In this document: positions 8,865 to 19,600 of the stretch, piece after piece
Layout of the letters: each line of letters begins with the position of its first letter
Numbering within the stretch: the stretch's first letter is position 1
Source: Pseudomonas sp. QS1027
Lineage (GTDB): Bacteria; Pseudomonadota; Gammaproteobacteria; Pseudomonadales; Pseudomonadaceae
Direction: 5' to 3'
Assembly (NCBI RefSeq): GCF_002814235.1
Contig: NZ_PHSU01000007.1
Coordinates: 124,001-188,000, forward strand
DNA length: 64,000 bases
Made by a program: the position numbers and the translations under genes
Notes under the pieces: model-generated
The model's input: only the letters and a program-made list of their open reading frames with translations
Told to the model about the DNA's origin: nothing
Database searches by the model: none

Positions 8865-10112
8865 TCAGACCGATGAACGTTTTGACTCCTGTACCACATC
8901 GTACAGGATAGTTTCCATTTTCCGTTGCGAAGTCTCAGCCGAGTAGAACTGGCGCACATAATCCAAAGCACTGACCCCCATCTTGGAGGCTCGCAATCGA
9001 TCGTCGCACAACTCAACGATATGCTGCACCATCGCCTGATCGTCGTCGGGATCGAACACCAGCCCTGCCTCAGCCATTTCCATGATCCTCTGCGCCTCAC
9101 CGCGAATACCGCAGATCACCGGCTTGGCGCAAGCCATGTAATCCAGCAACTTGGTAGGAATGGCACCTTGAAACAGAGGTATATCCTGCAAGGTCGCCAC
9201 GCAGATGTCGGCGGCATTTAAATACGCGTTCGCTTCAGACTTGGGTACAGGCTCAAGAAACAGCACGTTGGTCAACTCCATGGCACTCGCCATCTCTTTC
9301 AGGGATCGGCTCATCATCCCGCCACCCACGATGACAAACAGCATGTTCGGATCTGATTGTAATGATTGAGCGGCCCTGAGTATCACCGCAATATTGTTGG
9401 CCTCTCCCAGTGCCCCAAAATACATAACGACATTACGCGCCTCCCACCCCATGCGCTGTCGGGTTTCCTGACGTAATGCCTCATCGGGATACAACAAATC
9501 GAAATTGACGCCGCAGGTCACCAGTTCGACCTTATCGTGTGGCCAACCACGATCACGAATATTTTTCTGGATACCTTGGGTGAGGGCGACAATCCGTTTG
9601 GATTTGTCATAAAGCACCCGCTCGATCCAACTCATGACCCCGATCAACTGGCGATTGCGTAGCACCCCCATCTGTACAGCGGACTCAGGCCAGATGTCAC
9701 GAACCTCCAGTACCAGAGGAATGCTGCGTAATTTACAGACCAGCCACACAGAGAACATCGGAAAGATAGGCGGTGAAGAGGCAATCACCACATCAGGCCG
9801 ACTCATGGACAGAAGACCCAAAGGACAGGTCAGAGAAAAAGACAGAAAGCTCAGCAACCGCCCAAAATAACTTTTGTGTAATTCGGAGTAGGTGTACATA
9901 CGCATGACGCGCACACCTCCATCTTGCTCCCAGCGCATCAAACGTTTGTACCAAGGACGGGTTATTGTTTCCCGACGCATGTAACCCGTTTCACCACTCA
10001 CCACCGTGACTTCATGATCATGCTTGGCTAAAAACTGAGTCAGTTCATAAACCAGTGAATGCCCAGGCGACGTATGCCCCTGATAGTACTGGTAGACCAT
10101 ACAAATTTTCAT
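8865..10112 (-). CDS. Glycosyltransferase family 4 (WbuB/WcaI-like)
   Basis: A 415-residue GT-B retaining glycosyltransferase. The N-terminal MVYQYYQGHTSPG carries the glycine-rich acceptor-side loop, RDIWPESAVQMGV is a hallmark of the WbuB/WcaI/WbpY-like group, and VMYFGALGEANNI starts the donor domain, with a TKLLDYMACAKPVICG donor-binding helix. It would transfer a sugar to the lipid-linked O-antigen chain at the cytoplasmic membrane face. Its ATG overlaps the TGA of the upstream glycosyltransferase gene (ATGA), so the two are translationally coupled. Donor and linkage are unknown. Confidence 0.88.
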   Translation of the reverse strand: MKICMVYQYYQGHTSPGHSLVYELTQFLAKHDHEVTVVSGETGYMRRETITRPWYKRLMRWEQDGGVRVMRMYTYSELHKSYFGRLLSFLSFSLTCPLGLLSMSRPDVVIASSPPIFPMFSVWLVCKLRSIPLVLEVRDIWPESAVQMGVLRNRQLIGVMSWIERVLYDKSKRIVALTQGIQKNIRDRGWPHDKVELVTCGVNFDLLYPDEALRQETRQRMGWEARNVVMYFGALGEANNIAVILRAAQSLQSDPNMLFVIVGGGMMSRSLKEMASAMELTNVLFLEPVPKSEANAYLNAADICVATLQDIPLFQGAIPTKLLDYMACAKPVICGIRGEAQRIMEMAEAGLVFDPDDDQAMVQHIVELCDDRLRASKMGVSALDYVRQFYSAETSQRKMETILYDVVQESKRSSV

Positions 10113-11347
10113 TTGAAGCGCTCATAAAGGTCTTGCAATAGAGCACCTTCAACTTGCCAGCTGAATCGCTCACGAGTGTCCAAAAGGACGTCACGCCAAC
10201 CCTGCAGTTTCTGACCATCCTGGAAAAAACCGTCAATACCAGCCGCCATTGATTCGGCACTCGACAAGTCCGTCACCTGTCCGATGCCATTATCAGCGAC
10301 GAAACGACGCAACTCTGGAAGATCGCTGGCGAGGATGGGTAACCCGGCTGCGATAAACTCAAACAGCTTGTTCGGCGTACAATAAAAATTGTTCAGGCAG
10401 GTCGCCTGATAAGGAATGACACCCGCGTCCGCGGTGGCGGTGATAGCCAGAAGATCTCGTTGTGGAACAGCAGAATGCAGGTGTACGCGCTGCTCAAGCC
10501 CCAGGCGCGCTACTTGGACCTTGAGTGCCCTGCTCAACTGTCCATCCCCCAAAATGACGAGATGTACTGTTTGAAGCTTGACCTGCGCCATGGCATCGAC
10601 AAGTTCAGGTAAATGCCGACCTGCCGATAACCCTCCCTGGAACAACAGGATCGAATGACTGTGTGGTATCTCGAAATGATCATGCAGATACCAGGAGCGT
10701 GGCCCTAGTGGCAGAACTCGTTCAGCGTTGTGAATAACCTGCACATCCACCAGGTCATAGCGTCGCTCCAATTCTTTGGCGATCGACGGATTGACAGTGA
10801 TCACCAAATCACAGGCGCCAATGTGGCGTTGCTCGATCAACGCCCAATTGCGCCCCTGAGCGCGACTGAATTCCTGTTCGCAATACAACTCGTGACTGTC
10901 ATACACCAGAGAGGCTGAAAACTCGGCGGCCAACACCCGTCCCACGGCCAACATCGGTAAATCGTGGGCCACTACCACATCGGCACGCATCTGCCGCGCC
11001 TGCTGGAGAAACAAGCGCAGGTAAAAACGCTCCTGATCAACCAGAAAGCGCCAGGCGAGCGCCTTGAGCAGCCGCATTGGGCCACCGTTCATAGTCAAAT
11101 AACGGCGCACGAAACGATACGTCGACAGCACCCGATTCTCTCGAAGCGCCATTTGCGAATCGGCCTGACCGATACGAGACACACGAGGATCGTCCTCGGC
11201 AGGATTGTCCAATGGCATTGCCAGAATTCGAACCTGCCAACCGGCCTCCTCGAGGCTATCTGCCTGCAAGAGAATACGTCGATCAATCTGCCGATCATTA
11301 CAAAGCATCAGTATCGAGCGATTAGCCTCTTTTCCTTCAGTTCGCAT
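10109..11347 (-). CDS. Glycosyltransferase family 4, paralogue of the 13317-14528 gene
   Basis: A 412-residue GT-B glycosyltransferase. Early DRQIDRRILLQADSLEEAGW, LVYDSHELYCEQEF, LVITVNPSIAKELERRY and TPNKLFEFIAAGLPI match the corresponding blocks of the glycosyltransferase at 13317-14528 (DHLMIDRRILQEAQTLVEQG, YDAHELYYAQ, AITVNPYIAKLMGERY, SPNKLFEFAIAELPF), so the two look like ancient paralogues. The ATG at 11347 is chosen because it overlaps the asparagine-synthase stop by 11 bases and follows AGGGCG; the frame continues to 11434 but only inside the upstream gene. It is likely to add one residue of the O-antigen repeat; donor unknown. Confidence 0.85.
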   Translation of the reverse strand: MRTEGKEANRSILMLCNDRQIDRRILLQADSLEEAGWQVRILAMPLDNPAEDDPRVSRIGQADSQMALRENRVLSTYRFVRRYLTMNGGPMRLLKALAWRFLVDQERFYLRLFLQQARQMRADVVVAHDLPMLAVGRVLAAEFSASLVYDSHELYCEQEFSRAQGRNWALIEQRHIGACDLVITVNPSIAKELERRYDLVDVQVIHNAERVLPLGPRSWYLHDHFEIPHSHSILLFQGGLSAGRHLPELVDAMAQVKLQTVHLVILGDGQLSRALKVQVARLGLEQRVHLHSAVPQRDLLAITATADAGVIPYQATCLNNFYCTPNKLFEFIAAGLPILASDLPELRRFVADNGIGQVTDLSSAESMAAGIDGFFQDGQKLQGWRDVLLDTRERFSWQVEGALLQDLYERFK

Positions 11348-13256
11348 TAATCGCCCTGTCTCCATCAATAAAGTTGCGATGCCAGGTTTCCAGGCACAGT
11401 AGACCCCAGACCACGCGACCGAATTCACTCTCATTGTTTAGAGTTTTCTCCAGAGCGTCGACGTTGTACAAGCCGCGTTGACGCGCCCGCTCGGACAACA
11501 GCGTGTCACGCACGAAATCACGAGCCACACCCTTGGTCCAAGCCGCCAATGGCGTCGGGAAGCCCATTTTGTCTTTGCGGTCGAATATCTGCTGTGGAAC
11601 GATGTTACGCACCGACTCCTTGAACAGGTGCTTCATGCGTCCGCCGGCAAATTTGACATTCGGCGGGACGCGCGCCATAAACTCGACAATGCGATGGTCC
11701 AGCAACGGAACACGGGACTCGATGGAGGCCGCCATGCTGGTGCGGTCTTCAACATGCAACAGCGCCGGCATGGAGCCCTTCAGGTCGAAGTACGTCATCT
11801 GGTTGACCAGAGAGTGCAGACCTTCGCGATTAAAGATTTTCTGATAAGCCTCGAACGGCGAGTAGCCCTTGTCAAAAGCACCTTCATTGAACAGGTGTGA
11901 CATGCCTTCACTGCGATCAATCAAGCGAAAATAACGCTGGTCGGCAGGCGCGAACAAGCCCTCGCGCCACAGCCCCTGCAGCATTGGCTGATAGGTCTTG
12001 AGTAATGGTAGGTTGGGGATAATCGATTCCAGCGATACCGCGTAACGATGCTCATTCGCTGTCTCGTTGATGGCGCCAGACAGACACTTCTCCAGGTAGG
12101 CGGCCATGTAGCGTGCGTAACCGACGAATAGCTCGTCACCTCCCTGCCCGCCCAATACGACCTTCACCTTTTCTGCGGCCAAACGCGAAACATAGTACTG
12201 CGGGATTACACCCGGACCGGCCAACGGCTCATCCATGAAATGCATGAGTTTGGGCAGCATGTCGGCCAGTTCATTGCCTGGAATGTAGATCTCGTTATAG
12301 TCGGTGCCGGCAAAGGCCGACACCGCCTTTGCATGTGCCGTTTCGTCAAATTGAGGGCCTTCATGAAAAGCCCCGGTGAATGTCTGGAGCCGCTCCCCTC
12401 CCAACATCCTGGAGGCCAGGCAAACGACCGCGCTGGAATCCAGACCGCCGGACAAGTGCGCACCCAGCGGAACATCGGAACGCAGGTGCATACGCACCGA
12501 GTCTTCGATTAGAGCAGACAGGTTATCGACGAAGTAACGCTCGTCATGGCTATCATCGATGTCGAATTGCAGATCCCAGTACTGGCGCGTCTTGATCTTG
12601 AGCTGCGAGCCTTCATACCAGGCTTTGAGGTGACATCCAGGCTCAAGCTTTTGAACGCCTTTGAATAAGGTCTTTTCTTCGAGGCAAAACTGGAAAGTCA
12701 GATAGTCCTGCAGACCATCCGAGTTGGATTCGGGCTTGACACTGCCATCCGCAAAAAGCGCCTTGATCTCGGAAGCAAAACTCAGCTTTTGACCATCAAA
12801 ATGGTAGTAGAACGGTTTGATACCAATACGATCGCGAGCACAGAACAGCCGCTGTTCCGCGCGGTCCCAAATTGCAAATGCAAACATGCCCAACAGACGA
12901 TCGACGCAAGCCTCGCCCCACTCGCGGAAAGCGTATAACAACACTTCGGTATCCGAGAAACTCCGTAGTGGGTGGCCACGACCTATGAGTTCGCGACGCA
13001 GTTCCAGGTAGTTATAGATCGCGCCGTTGAAAACAATGGTGTACCGACCATCTTCCGTCGTCATCGGTTGTTTGCCGTGCTCAGGATCGATAATTGCCAG
13101 GCGCCGATGCCCCAGTGCAACGGGACGTAAAGGATCCAGCCAGATACCCTCGCCATCGGGTCCGCGGTGACGAATACTGTCCATCATTTTCAGAACGGAG
13201 CCCTGCATTGACTCCGGGGTTCCTGAAACTGTAATGATCCCTGCAATTCCACACAT
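11337..13256 (-). CDS. Asparagine synthase (glutamine-hydrolysing) family amidotransferase of the O-antigen cluster
   Basis: A 639-residue class II glutamine amidotransferase with an asparagine-synthetase domain. MCGIAGI gives the N-terminal nucleophile Cys2; HRGPDGEGIW, FNGAIYNYLELR and SDTEVLLYAF are glutaminase blocks; LSGGLDSSAVV (about residue 265) is the PP-loop that adenylates a carboxylate. In polysaccharide loci such enzymes (WbpS of P. aeruginosa is the named example) amidate uronic-acid carboxyls rather than aspartate. Here the obvious target is the carboxyl of ManNAc3NAcA made by the Wbp enzymes upstream; that is inference from context. Overlaps the next gene by 11 bases. Confidence 0.85.
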   Translation of the reverse strand: MCGIAGIITVSGTPESMQGSVLKMMDSIRHRGPDGEGIWLDPLRPVALGHRRLAIIDPEHGKQPMTTEDGRYTIVFNGAIYNYLELRRELIGRGHPLRSFSDTEVLLYAFREWGEACVDRLLGMFAFAIWDRAEQRLFCARDRIGIKPFYYHFDGQKLSFASEIKALFADGSVKPESNSDGLQDYLTFQFCLEEKTLFKGVQKLEPGCHLKAWYEGSQLKIKTRQYWDLQFDIDDSHDERYFVDNLSALIEDSVRMHLRSDVPLGAHLSGGLDSSAVVCLASRMLGGERLQTFTGAFHEGPQFDETAHAKAVSAFAGTDYNEIYIPGNELADMLPKLMHFMDEPLAGPGVIPQYYVSRLAAEKVKVVLGGQGGDELFVGYARYMAAYLEKCLSGAINETANEHRYAVSLESIIPNLPLLKTYQPMLQGLWREGLFAPADQRYFRLIDRSEGMSHLFNEGAFDKGYSPFEAYQKIFNREGLHSLVNQMTYFDLKGSMPALLHVEDRTSMAASIESRVPLLDHRIVEFMARVPPNVKFAGGRMKHLFKESVRNIVPQQIFDRKDKMGFPTPLAAWTKGVARDFVRDTLLSERARQRGLYNVDALEKTLNNESEFGRVVWGLLCLETWHRNFIDGDRAINAN

Positions 13257-13316
13257 AAAACATCCTAGCCTAAATAGGCAATGACTGACACAGCGCCCGA
13301 ATTTCGTCGACGGCGA

Positions 13317-14528
13317 TCAACGAGTAACCTGTTGATAAATACTCAACAGTTTTTCACCTTCAACTTCCCAATTAATGAACTCGCGCGCCTTCACCGCACC
13401 CGCTTTCAATGACGCCAGCTGCGCCGGAGCGCTGAACAACTGATTAACGGCAGAGGCGATCAATTCAGCGGAGTTGAGGTCCGCCAACAAGCCATTACCA
13501 TAGGTCTGTGCGATGTCACGCAAGAACGGTAAATCGTTACTGATAAAAGGCAACTCGGCAATCGCAAACTCAAACAGCTTATTGGGGCTACAGAAGTAGT
13601 TATTCTCATCCACCCCATGGTAAGGAATGATGCCCAGATCCGCGTCGCAGGTCAGCTCGTGTAAATCATCTGACGGCACGCCGCCGTAGAAAAAGACTCG
13701 CTGCTCCAGACCCCGTTCAGCGACCAGCTGCTTCAACGTGTCTTCGAACGCACCATAACCCACCAGCACCAGATAGGTGCCGTTGGTAAAACTGGCAGCA
13801 GCCTCAACGATCCGCTCAATCCCACGGTTATCAGAAATCCAGCCCTGGTAAAGCAGAATTCTGGCATCGGCATCAAGACCAAAGCGCTCACGCAACATCG
13901 ACGTCGAAGCGATCGGCACCTTGGGAGCCGCATTCATAATCACGTGGGGCACCGTAACAGCGTAACGCTCGCCCATCAGCTTCGCGATATACGGATTCAC
14001 GGTAATCGCAGCGTCAACTTGCTTGATCAACCGAGACTCTTTTTTCTTGTATTTACGTTGAGTCGCCAGGGGCAGTTGCACTTGAGCGTAATACAATTCA
14101 TGAGCATCGTAGATCAACGGAACCTGACGAGTTTTTGCCAGTTCGACAGCGGGAGCAAGCATCGGAAAGTCATGCACATGCAGCACATCGACTTGATATT
14201 CCGTCATCCGGTCAAGGATGAACTGCTCGAAGCTGTTCACGCTCGCAACACGGTTGGCCCAGCCCCGGAAAAGCCGCCACGCCCACCCATATATTCTGGA
14301 GCCTGGTGTCAGGTTACATCGACGTGCCAGGGCATTAAACCGAGAATCGCCCCAGTCGAACATAAAGCGCTCGATTTTTATGCCATTGTGCACATAGGAC
14401 TCACGTTGCGGGCATTCGAAACCTGCCAACAACGTAACCTGGTGGCCCTGCTCAACCAGCGTTTGAGCTTCCTGCAAAATACGCCGATCAATCATTAAAT
14501 GATCAGCAGTTGTCATTAGAATATTCAT
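13317..14528 (-). CDS. Glycosyltransferase family 4
   Basis: A 403-residue GT-B glycosyltransferase. It has MIDRRILQEAQTLVEQGHQV near the N-terminus, VLHVHDFPMLAPAVELAK, a YDAHELYYAQ block, ILLYQGWISDNRGIERIVEA opening the donor domain and CSPNKLFEFAIAELPFI in the nucleotide-sugar site. It is a paralogue of the gene at 10109-11347. It lies 25 bases after the beta-propeller gene and 60 bases before the asparagine-synthase gene in the same operon. Likely cytoplasmic, membrane-associated, assembling the O-antigen repeat; donor and acceptor unknown. Confidence 0.87.
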   Translation of the reverse strand: MNILMTTADHLMIDRRILQEAQTLVEQGHQVTLLAGFECPQRESYVHNGIKIERFMFDWGDSRFNALARRCNLTPGSRIYGWAWRLFRGWANRVASVNSFEQFILDRMTEYQVDVLHVHDFPMLAPAVELAKTRQVPLIYDAHELYYAQVQLPLATQRKYKKKESRLIKQVDAAITVNPYIAKLMGERYAVTVPHVIMNAAPKVPIASTSMLRERFGLDADARILLYQGWISDNRGIERIVEAAASFTNGTYLVLVGYGAFEDTLKQLVAERGLEQRVFFYGGVPSDDLHELTCDADLGIIPYHGVDENNYFCSPNKLFEFAIAELPFISNDLPFLRDIAQTYGNGLLADLNSAELIASAVNQLFSAPAQLASLKAGAVKAREFINWEVEGEKLLSIYQQVTR

Positions 14529-14553
14529 GAACCGTCGCCTTAGCCGTCCTGTG

Positions 14554-15522
14554 TTACTGGCACTGCGCCAGGTTCAATCTGCTGGCCAGACTATCGGGGT
14601 CATAGCTACCGACACCGATCTGTCCACCTTGTTCGGCGCCGTGAGCCTCGATACCATTATAGTAAAGGGTTGGGGTCGCCGCGCCCTCAAAGAAATACAT
14701 CCCATACTTCAAACCGTCCCAAGCTTTCTCGGTCGTTTCCTTGAAGTTGAAAATAGGTTCTTGACTGGCGCTAATCAAATCACCTGAAGTATTGAAGCAC
14801 AGGGCTTCCCAGTTATGCTCTGTCTCTACAACCAACACAGGTTTATTATCAACGTGGACAACACCCAGCGTGTAAAGACCGCTATGAGGGTTAAACACGG
14901 TGTGGACCGGTCCCACACTACCATCCGCCTTGAGCTCGGCCGATTGAATGACGTTCTCGCCATCAAGAGTCGAGGTATAGAGGATGATCTCTCGACCATT
15001 CTGCTTGATGACAAGGGGATCAAGCGCCTTATCACTCATCAGCTTTTTGGGCACATCCCAGTGCAAGCCGTCAGCACTGGTGGCGCGGTAGATCGCCGAA
15101 TAAGTTGGTTCACCGTCTTCGACCGCGGAAAAATACAGTTCGAAAACGGTTGCACCATCGACCCGCGTATTCCTGACAAATGGAAAGGCGTAACCACCTT
15201 TGAATGGCAACTTGTTCTCGTCGAATATATTACCTTGCTTAACATAGTCCGTGGCTGTCTGTGCCAGCGCCAGCTTGATTCTCCAGCGGTGGTCATCACC
15301 ATAAGCCGAATAAAGCATGGCCGTGCCGTCACTGACATTATAGACCGTAGGGTATTCAACATGCAGAGACTCTTCTGACGCTGGCTGAGTCCGAATGAGA
15401 GGCTCACGGCCCCAGTCAAAGACGTCACCTTGCAATAAATTCTTCTGCCACGCATAGCCCAACCCAGCCACTGCCACAAAAACGGCCGACGCCAGAATGA
15501 TGCGCCCCTTAGAGTAATACAC
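14554..15522 (-). CDS. Membrane-anchored predicted beta-propeller protein, function unknown
   Basis: A 322-residue protein not assigned to a named family. Residues ~7-25 form one hydrophobic signal anchor; the rest should be periplasmic. That part is a run of four-strand-like blocks reminiscent of five-bladed beta-propellers of the GH32/43/68 type: VEYPTVYNVSDGTAMLYSAY, AFPFVRNTR...FELYFSA, SAIYRATSADGLHWD, DPLVIKQNGREIILYTST and LYYNGIEAH. Phrases such as ATSADGLHW are characteristic of that fold, but I cannot place a catalytic acid triad with confidence. The start is GTG with AAGGA upstream. It sits between an acyltransferase and a glycosyltransferase, so it may bind, trim or modify the exported polymer or its precursor. 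Confidence 0.6.
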   Translation of the reverse strand: MYYSKGRIILASAVFVAVAGLGYAWQKNLLQGDVFDWGREPLIRTQPASEESLHVEYPTVYNVSDGTAMLYSAYGDDHRWRIKLALAQTATDYVKQGNIFDENKLPFKGGYAFPFVRNTRVDGATVFELYFSAVEDGEPTYSAIYRATSADGLHWDVPKKLMSDKALDPLVIKQNGREIILYTSTLDGENVIQSAELKADGSVGPVHTVFNPHSGLYTLGVVHVDNKPVLVVETEHNWEALCFNTSGDLISASQEPIFNFKETTEKAWDGLKYGMYFFEGAATPTLYYNGIEAHGAEQGGQIGVGSYDPDSLASRLNLAQCQ

Positions 15523-15533
15523 TTAGAAAATCC

Positions 15534-16571
15534 TTAAAATAAACGGCGAACGAAATTAATTTTATATAGTAAATGAGCGAGTAAAAAAGCCAAGGCCGTT
15601 GTCAACACGAAGGTCAGCGGCACCTCAATGAGGGGCTTCATCAACAACGCAGATACCTTGCCATACTGCGAGCGCAGCAACTCCATGAAGATAGGGTGCA
15701 CGATATAGACCAGTAGTGTTAACGGCGCCAACTTAGTCAACGCAGGAATCTTCAACTTACCCGCGATCTGCAAGCTCAACCCCCAGACACCAATGGCCAT
15801 CGCGAATACCGTAGGGCTGAAGTAGCTATAAAAATATAACTTCCAGGTATACGTATTGCCCATACCATAGGCCAGTGCCATGGTGCCAAAGACCGTACAT
15901 AGGTATCCCACCAGCGTAATCATTCCATAGGGAAGATCCGGTCGAAATTTATAAAGGTAATAACCCAGAAGAAAGTAACTTATATAGGACCAAGAAAAAC
16001 TTCCGCCGTTGGGGGTATACGTTCTGGAGAACGTACTCCACGCAAAGGTGGCCATTGTAATAATGCTTGTTGCAACCACCGCATTACGGAGGTCTTTTTC
16101 CTCCATCTGGACCACCATTTGCGATAGCGGCGGCGCGATGAGATACAGCCCAATGATCAGGTAGAAAAAATGCAAATGATAATACGGTTGGCCCATGACG
16201 ACGGCATTCAGAAAATTGGCCCACACAAAGTCATGCTGAAAATATTTCATCCACAGCGCATAAATCACCGATGAAATGAACAGCACGGCCAACATTCGCG
16301 GCACACGCGACTTAAGCATATGGGGATAGGTGGTCTTGCTACTCCCCAAAATGAGTACAGCGCTCAACATCACAAAAACCGGCACGCACCAGTGGGTCAG
16401 CGAACTGACGACATTCCCCAGCAGCCAGCCCCACGCACTTAACTCATCCTGCATATAAATCGGTCGCGCAGAAACGTGCAAAAGCACGACTGCCAAACAG
16501 GCCACCACACGAACAAAATCCAGGTTCGAATCACGTGGCCGTTCTGCGACACCGTCTTTTAGCTTGGTCAT
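15534..16571 (-). CDS. Acyltransferase-3 family membrane protein
   Basis: A 345-residue multi-spanning inner-membrane protein with about ten hydrophobic helices. LDFVRVVACLAVVLLHVSA holds the conserved Arg and His of the acyltransferase-3 (WecH/OafA) family, and WCVPVFVMLSAVLILG is the second conserved block. Unlike the gene at 6791-8701 it has no SGNH extension, resembling WecH-type O-acetyltransferases of about this length. It probably acetylates, or otherwise acylates, a sugar of the surface polysaccharide. It lies 56 bases after the methyltransferase/glycosyltransferase fusion and 11 bases before the beta-propeller gene, which suggests those two work together. Confidence 0.85.
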   Translation of the reverse strand: MTKLKDGVAERPRDSNLDFVRVVACLAVVLLHVSARPIYMQDELSAWGWLLGNVVSSLTHWCVPVFVMLSAVLILGSSKTTYPHMLKSRVPRMLAVLFISSVIYALWMKYFQHDFVWANFLNAVVMGQPYYHLHFFYLIIGLYLIAPPLSQMVVQMEEKDLRNAVVATSIITMATFAWSTFSRTYTPNGGSFSWSYISYFLLGYYLYKFRPDLPYGMITLVGYLCTVFGTMALAYGMGNTYTWKLYFYSYFSPTVFAMAIGVWGLSLQIAGKLKIPALTKLAPLTLLVYIVHPIFMELLRSQYGKVSALLMKPLIEVPLTFVLTTALAFLLAHLLYKINFVRRLF

Positions 16572-16627
16572 TAAATTCAGGCATCCAAATTGAAAATTGT
16601 CGTGGCATCCGTTACATCCAAAACTGA

Positions 16628-19600
16628 CTAGCCCCTACTCTTGGCTATCGAAGCCGAGTACACAGCCGCAATTTCTTGAGCAATACTGGAGCCCGAAAAT
16701 TTTAACTCAGTGGTTTTGCGTATCACTTTACTGCTGAACTGGGCACGTTGCAGGGCCATTGACAACATCCCCTCCGTCAGGGCCTCCACGCTCATACCGA
16801 CAACCTGTCCCAATTGAGGGTGTGAAACGATCTCCGCCGGACCGCCGCAACACGTCGTAAGCACCGGCCGACCGCAGCTCATGGCCTCAATCGCTACAAC
16901 ACCAAATGTCTCGCTTTCGCTGGAAATAACCAGAAAATCACAGTGTTGGTAGTGATCCACCAGTTGTGCGCGGTTGGCTTGTCCAGAAAACTCTACCTTC
17001 TGCTCAATACCCAAGCTCTTCACCAACGCTTTGGCTTGCTCCTGACCTTCACCCGTCCCCACCAACCGTAAGCGCAACTGCGGCTGTACCTTGACAGCGG
17101 CAGCAAACGCCTCAAGCAACACAGGTACCCGTTTTACCGGTACAAAGTGACCGACCCATAATAGATGGATCAACTCGTCAGACGGCCTGGGTTGTTCATT
17201 GAACCATTCGGTATCGACCAGATTGCCAATAACTTGCGCACTCACGTCGGGACTGAGCTTGACCTGTTGCCGAATATCCGAGAGCAAAGCCGAGCTGACC
17301 GCGATCACCTGATCTGCCGCGTTCAAGGCCTTTTTTGTCATACGCCGCAAATAGCCGGTACGAGTCAGTGTCGTGAACGGTCCAGTATGCTCGGTAATCA
17401 CCAACGGCACCTTGAACTTGCGGGATAGACAACGACCTGCGGTACCATCGGTGTAAGCCGTATGGGCATGAACCAGCTCGAACGGGAAATCAGCATGCAA
17501 CCACGCGGCTTGGCGCAGCAACCCATGGGTGTAAGTAGTTGCGTGGGCCTGGAACGGCAGTAGCGCACTGACGATGTAAGGGAAACGGATCAGCGGAACA
17601 CCATCATGATCTTCCCATTTGCTGACGTTCTGTGACCTATAACTATCCCATGCACGCTTGATGCTTCTGGGATTGAGGGTGTTGACCCAGAAGGGCTCAC
17701 CACTGACCACTCGGGCATCAATCCCTAATGCTCGAAGGGCCTTGACCTGTTCGTGGACGAAAATGCCGCCGGCCTGGTTATAGTCGCGGGGATACATATG
17801 CGATAGGACCAGCACTTTGCCAGGGTAGTCCGCGTCGCTCCGTGGCCGGTGGCCGAGACGGATGTGCAATGCATCGACCAGGCACTGATACTCGATCTTC
17901 TCGTCCATCAGGCTGTTGATGCTCCAGTCGAGGCTCTTTACTTTGCCCTCCAAGGCTTCACGCTGGCTTTCCAACCGCCTGGACAATTCATCAAGATAGG
18001 CACCCGCCTGGTGTGGCTTGGTCGACTCAGTGGAGCGCTCAGAAACTTCCATGTTCAGACTTTCCAACTCCAGACATAAGGTATTTTTTTCCAGCTCCAG
18101 AGCATCAATGTGTTCTGCTGCACCCAAGTGCTCAAGCATGATAATTTGCGCGTGAGTAACTTGCGATTCGAGTGATTTGATGGCCGAAGCGAATACGTGT
18201 TGTTTAAGCTCAAGCGCACAGGCTTTCTCAATCAAATGCTCGTTGCTGCTTTGAGCATGGTCGTACCGAGCTTGCAATTCCCCCAATTGCTGTTCACGCA
18301 ATTGAAGTTGCTCCTCCAATGCTTCGCGCCGCTGCTCCAAAACATTGGCAAGGGTATTCATCTGATCCCATTTGAGCGCCAACTCTTCGATTTGCAAATT
18401 ATCGACAGCACGTTGCGAGCAGACCTGCTGGTTCTCGTGCAACAACTCATCAATACGCAGTTCTTTGGCGCTGATCAATGTCTCCAGGCTGGCGGCCCGT
18501 GCACTCAATTGTGTGAAACTATCCTCGACTTCGGCGCGCTTGCGTTCGAGTTCGTTGGCCAGCGTCGATAGCTTGCTCGACTCTTCACGTACTTGCGTGA
18601 TGGCTGGATCGTCGCCCAGGCAACAAGCGGTGATCGTGCTCACATCGGTATCAGCAAAGTTCAGCTGCAACTGCAGATCGTCGCTGGGACGAAGCATACG
18701 CAAGATGCAGCCATGAGGACCAAAAGGTGTGACAGCCGGAAGAAATGAGCCCGCCCGCTCGCCGCTCGGGCAAGCGGCGTAACGCTTGCGGACGTGGTCG
18801 TAAACTTCAAGAGCTTCAAGATGACCAGCGGTCACCTGTACTGACTGTGGGCGTCGGGGAATGGTCACGAGGCCATAATCTGCGTCCCCCTTGAGCCGAT
18901 AAGGTTCACGTGGATAGTTGGTCGGATCGTCACGCAGCACCAGGCTGGCCAACTGCAAGGTCGAATCACTGAACGGTGCTACAGAAGCGGGGGATGCCCA
19001 GTTTTTCTTCAACGATGCACCTCGTTCAAACAGCACAAGGATTTCGCTGTTGTCGGGCATGTCACGCACGCCTTCAGCGACCTGCATTGCTTGCAGGGCC
19101 TCGAAGCGGCGCTGCACCATGAGGGCAGAACTGGATTGCTCGACAGCTCCACGGCGTGTAGAGCAATGCGGACAGACGCCATCCTCAAACGGATAGTCCA
19201 GCCCTGACAACATACGTGAGGTGTGCAACAGCTCCGGAGCTTCGAAAGTCCAGGATTCGCCAGAAAACCGCACGTCAACGGCGGTGAACGCGGGCTCGAA
19301 CAACGATACGGCATCAGCAACCGTATAGGAGCGCTGGTGCAAATGAGCGTGATAGCCCAAGCCACAACCCGGGCAAGTGACTTCAGCGGCTTCGAGCAAC
19401 TCGCGGTAGGGCACCGCCACCAGGATGTAGCGTCCCGAAACCCGCGCTATCTCAGCCAGCGCCTGGGCATAGATAGCATCCGGCAAATGCTCGATCACAT
19501 CACTGGACAAGGTCAGATCAAAACAGCCATCGGCGAACGGAATCGCGCACAAGTCCGCTACCAAGGCCGGCGCTTGCACATGCTTGACTGCCGCCTCGCT

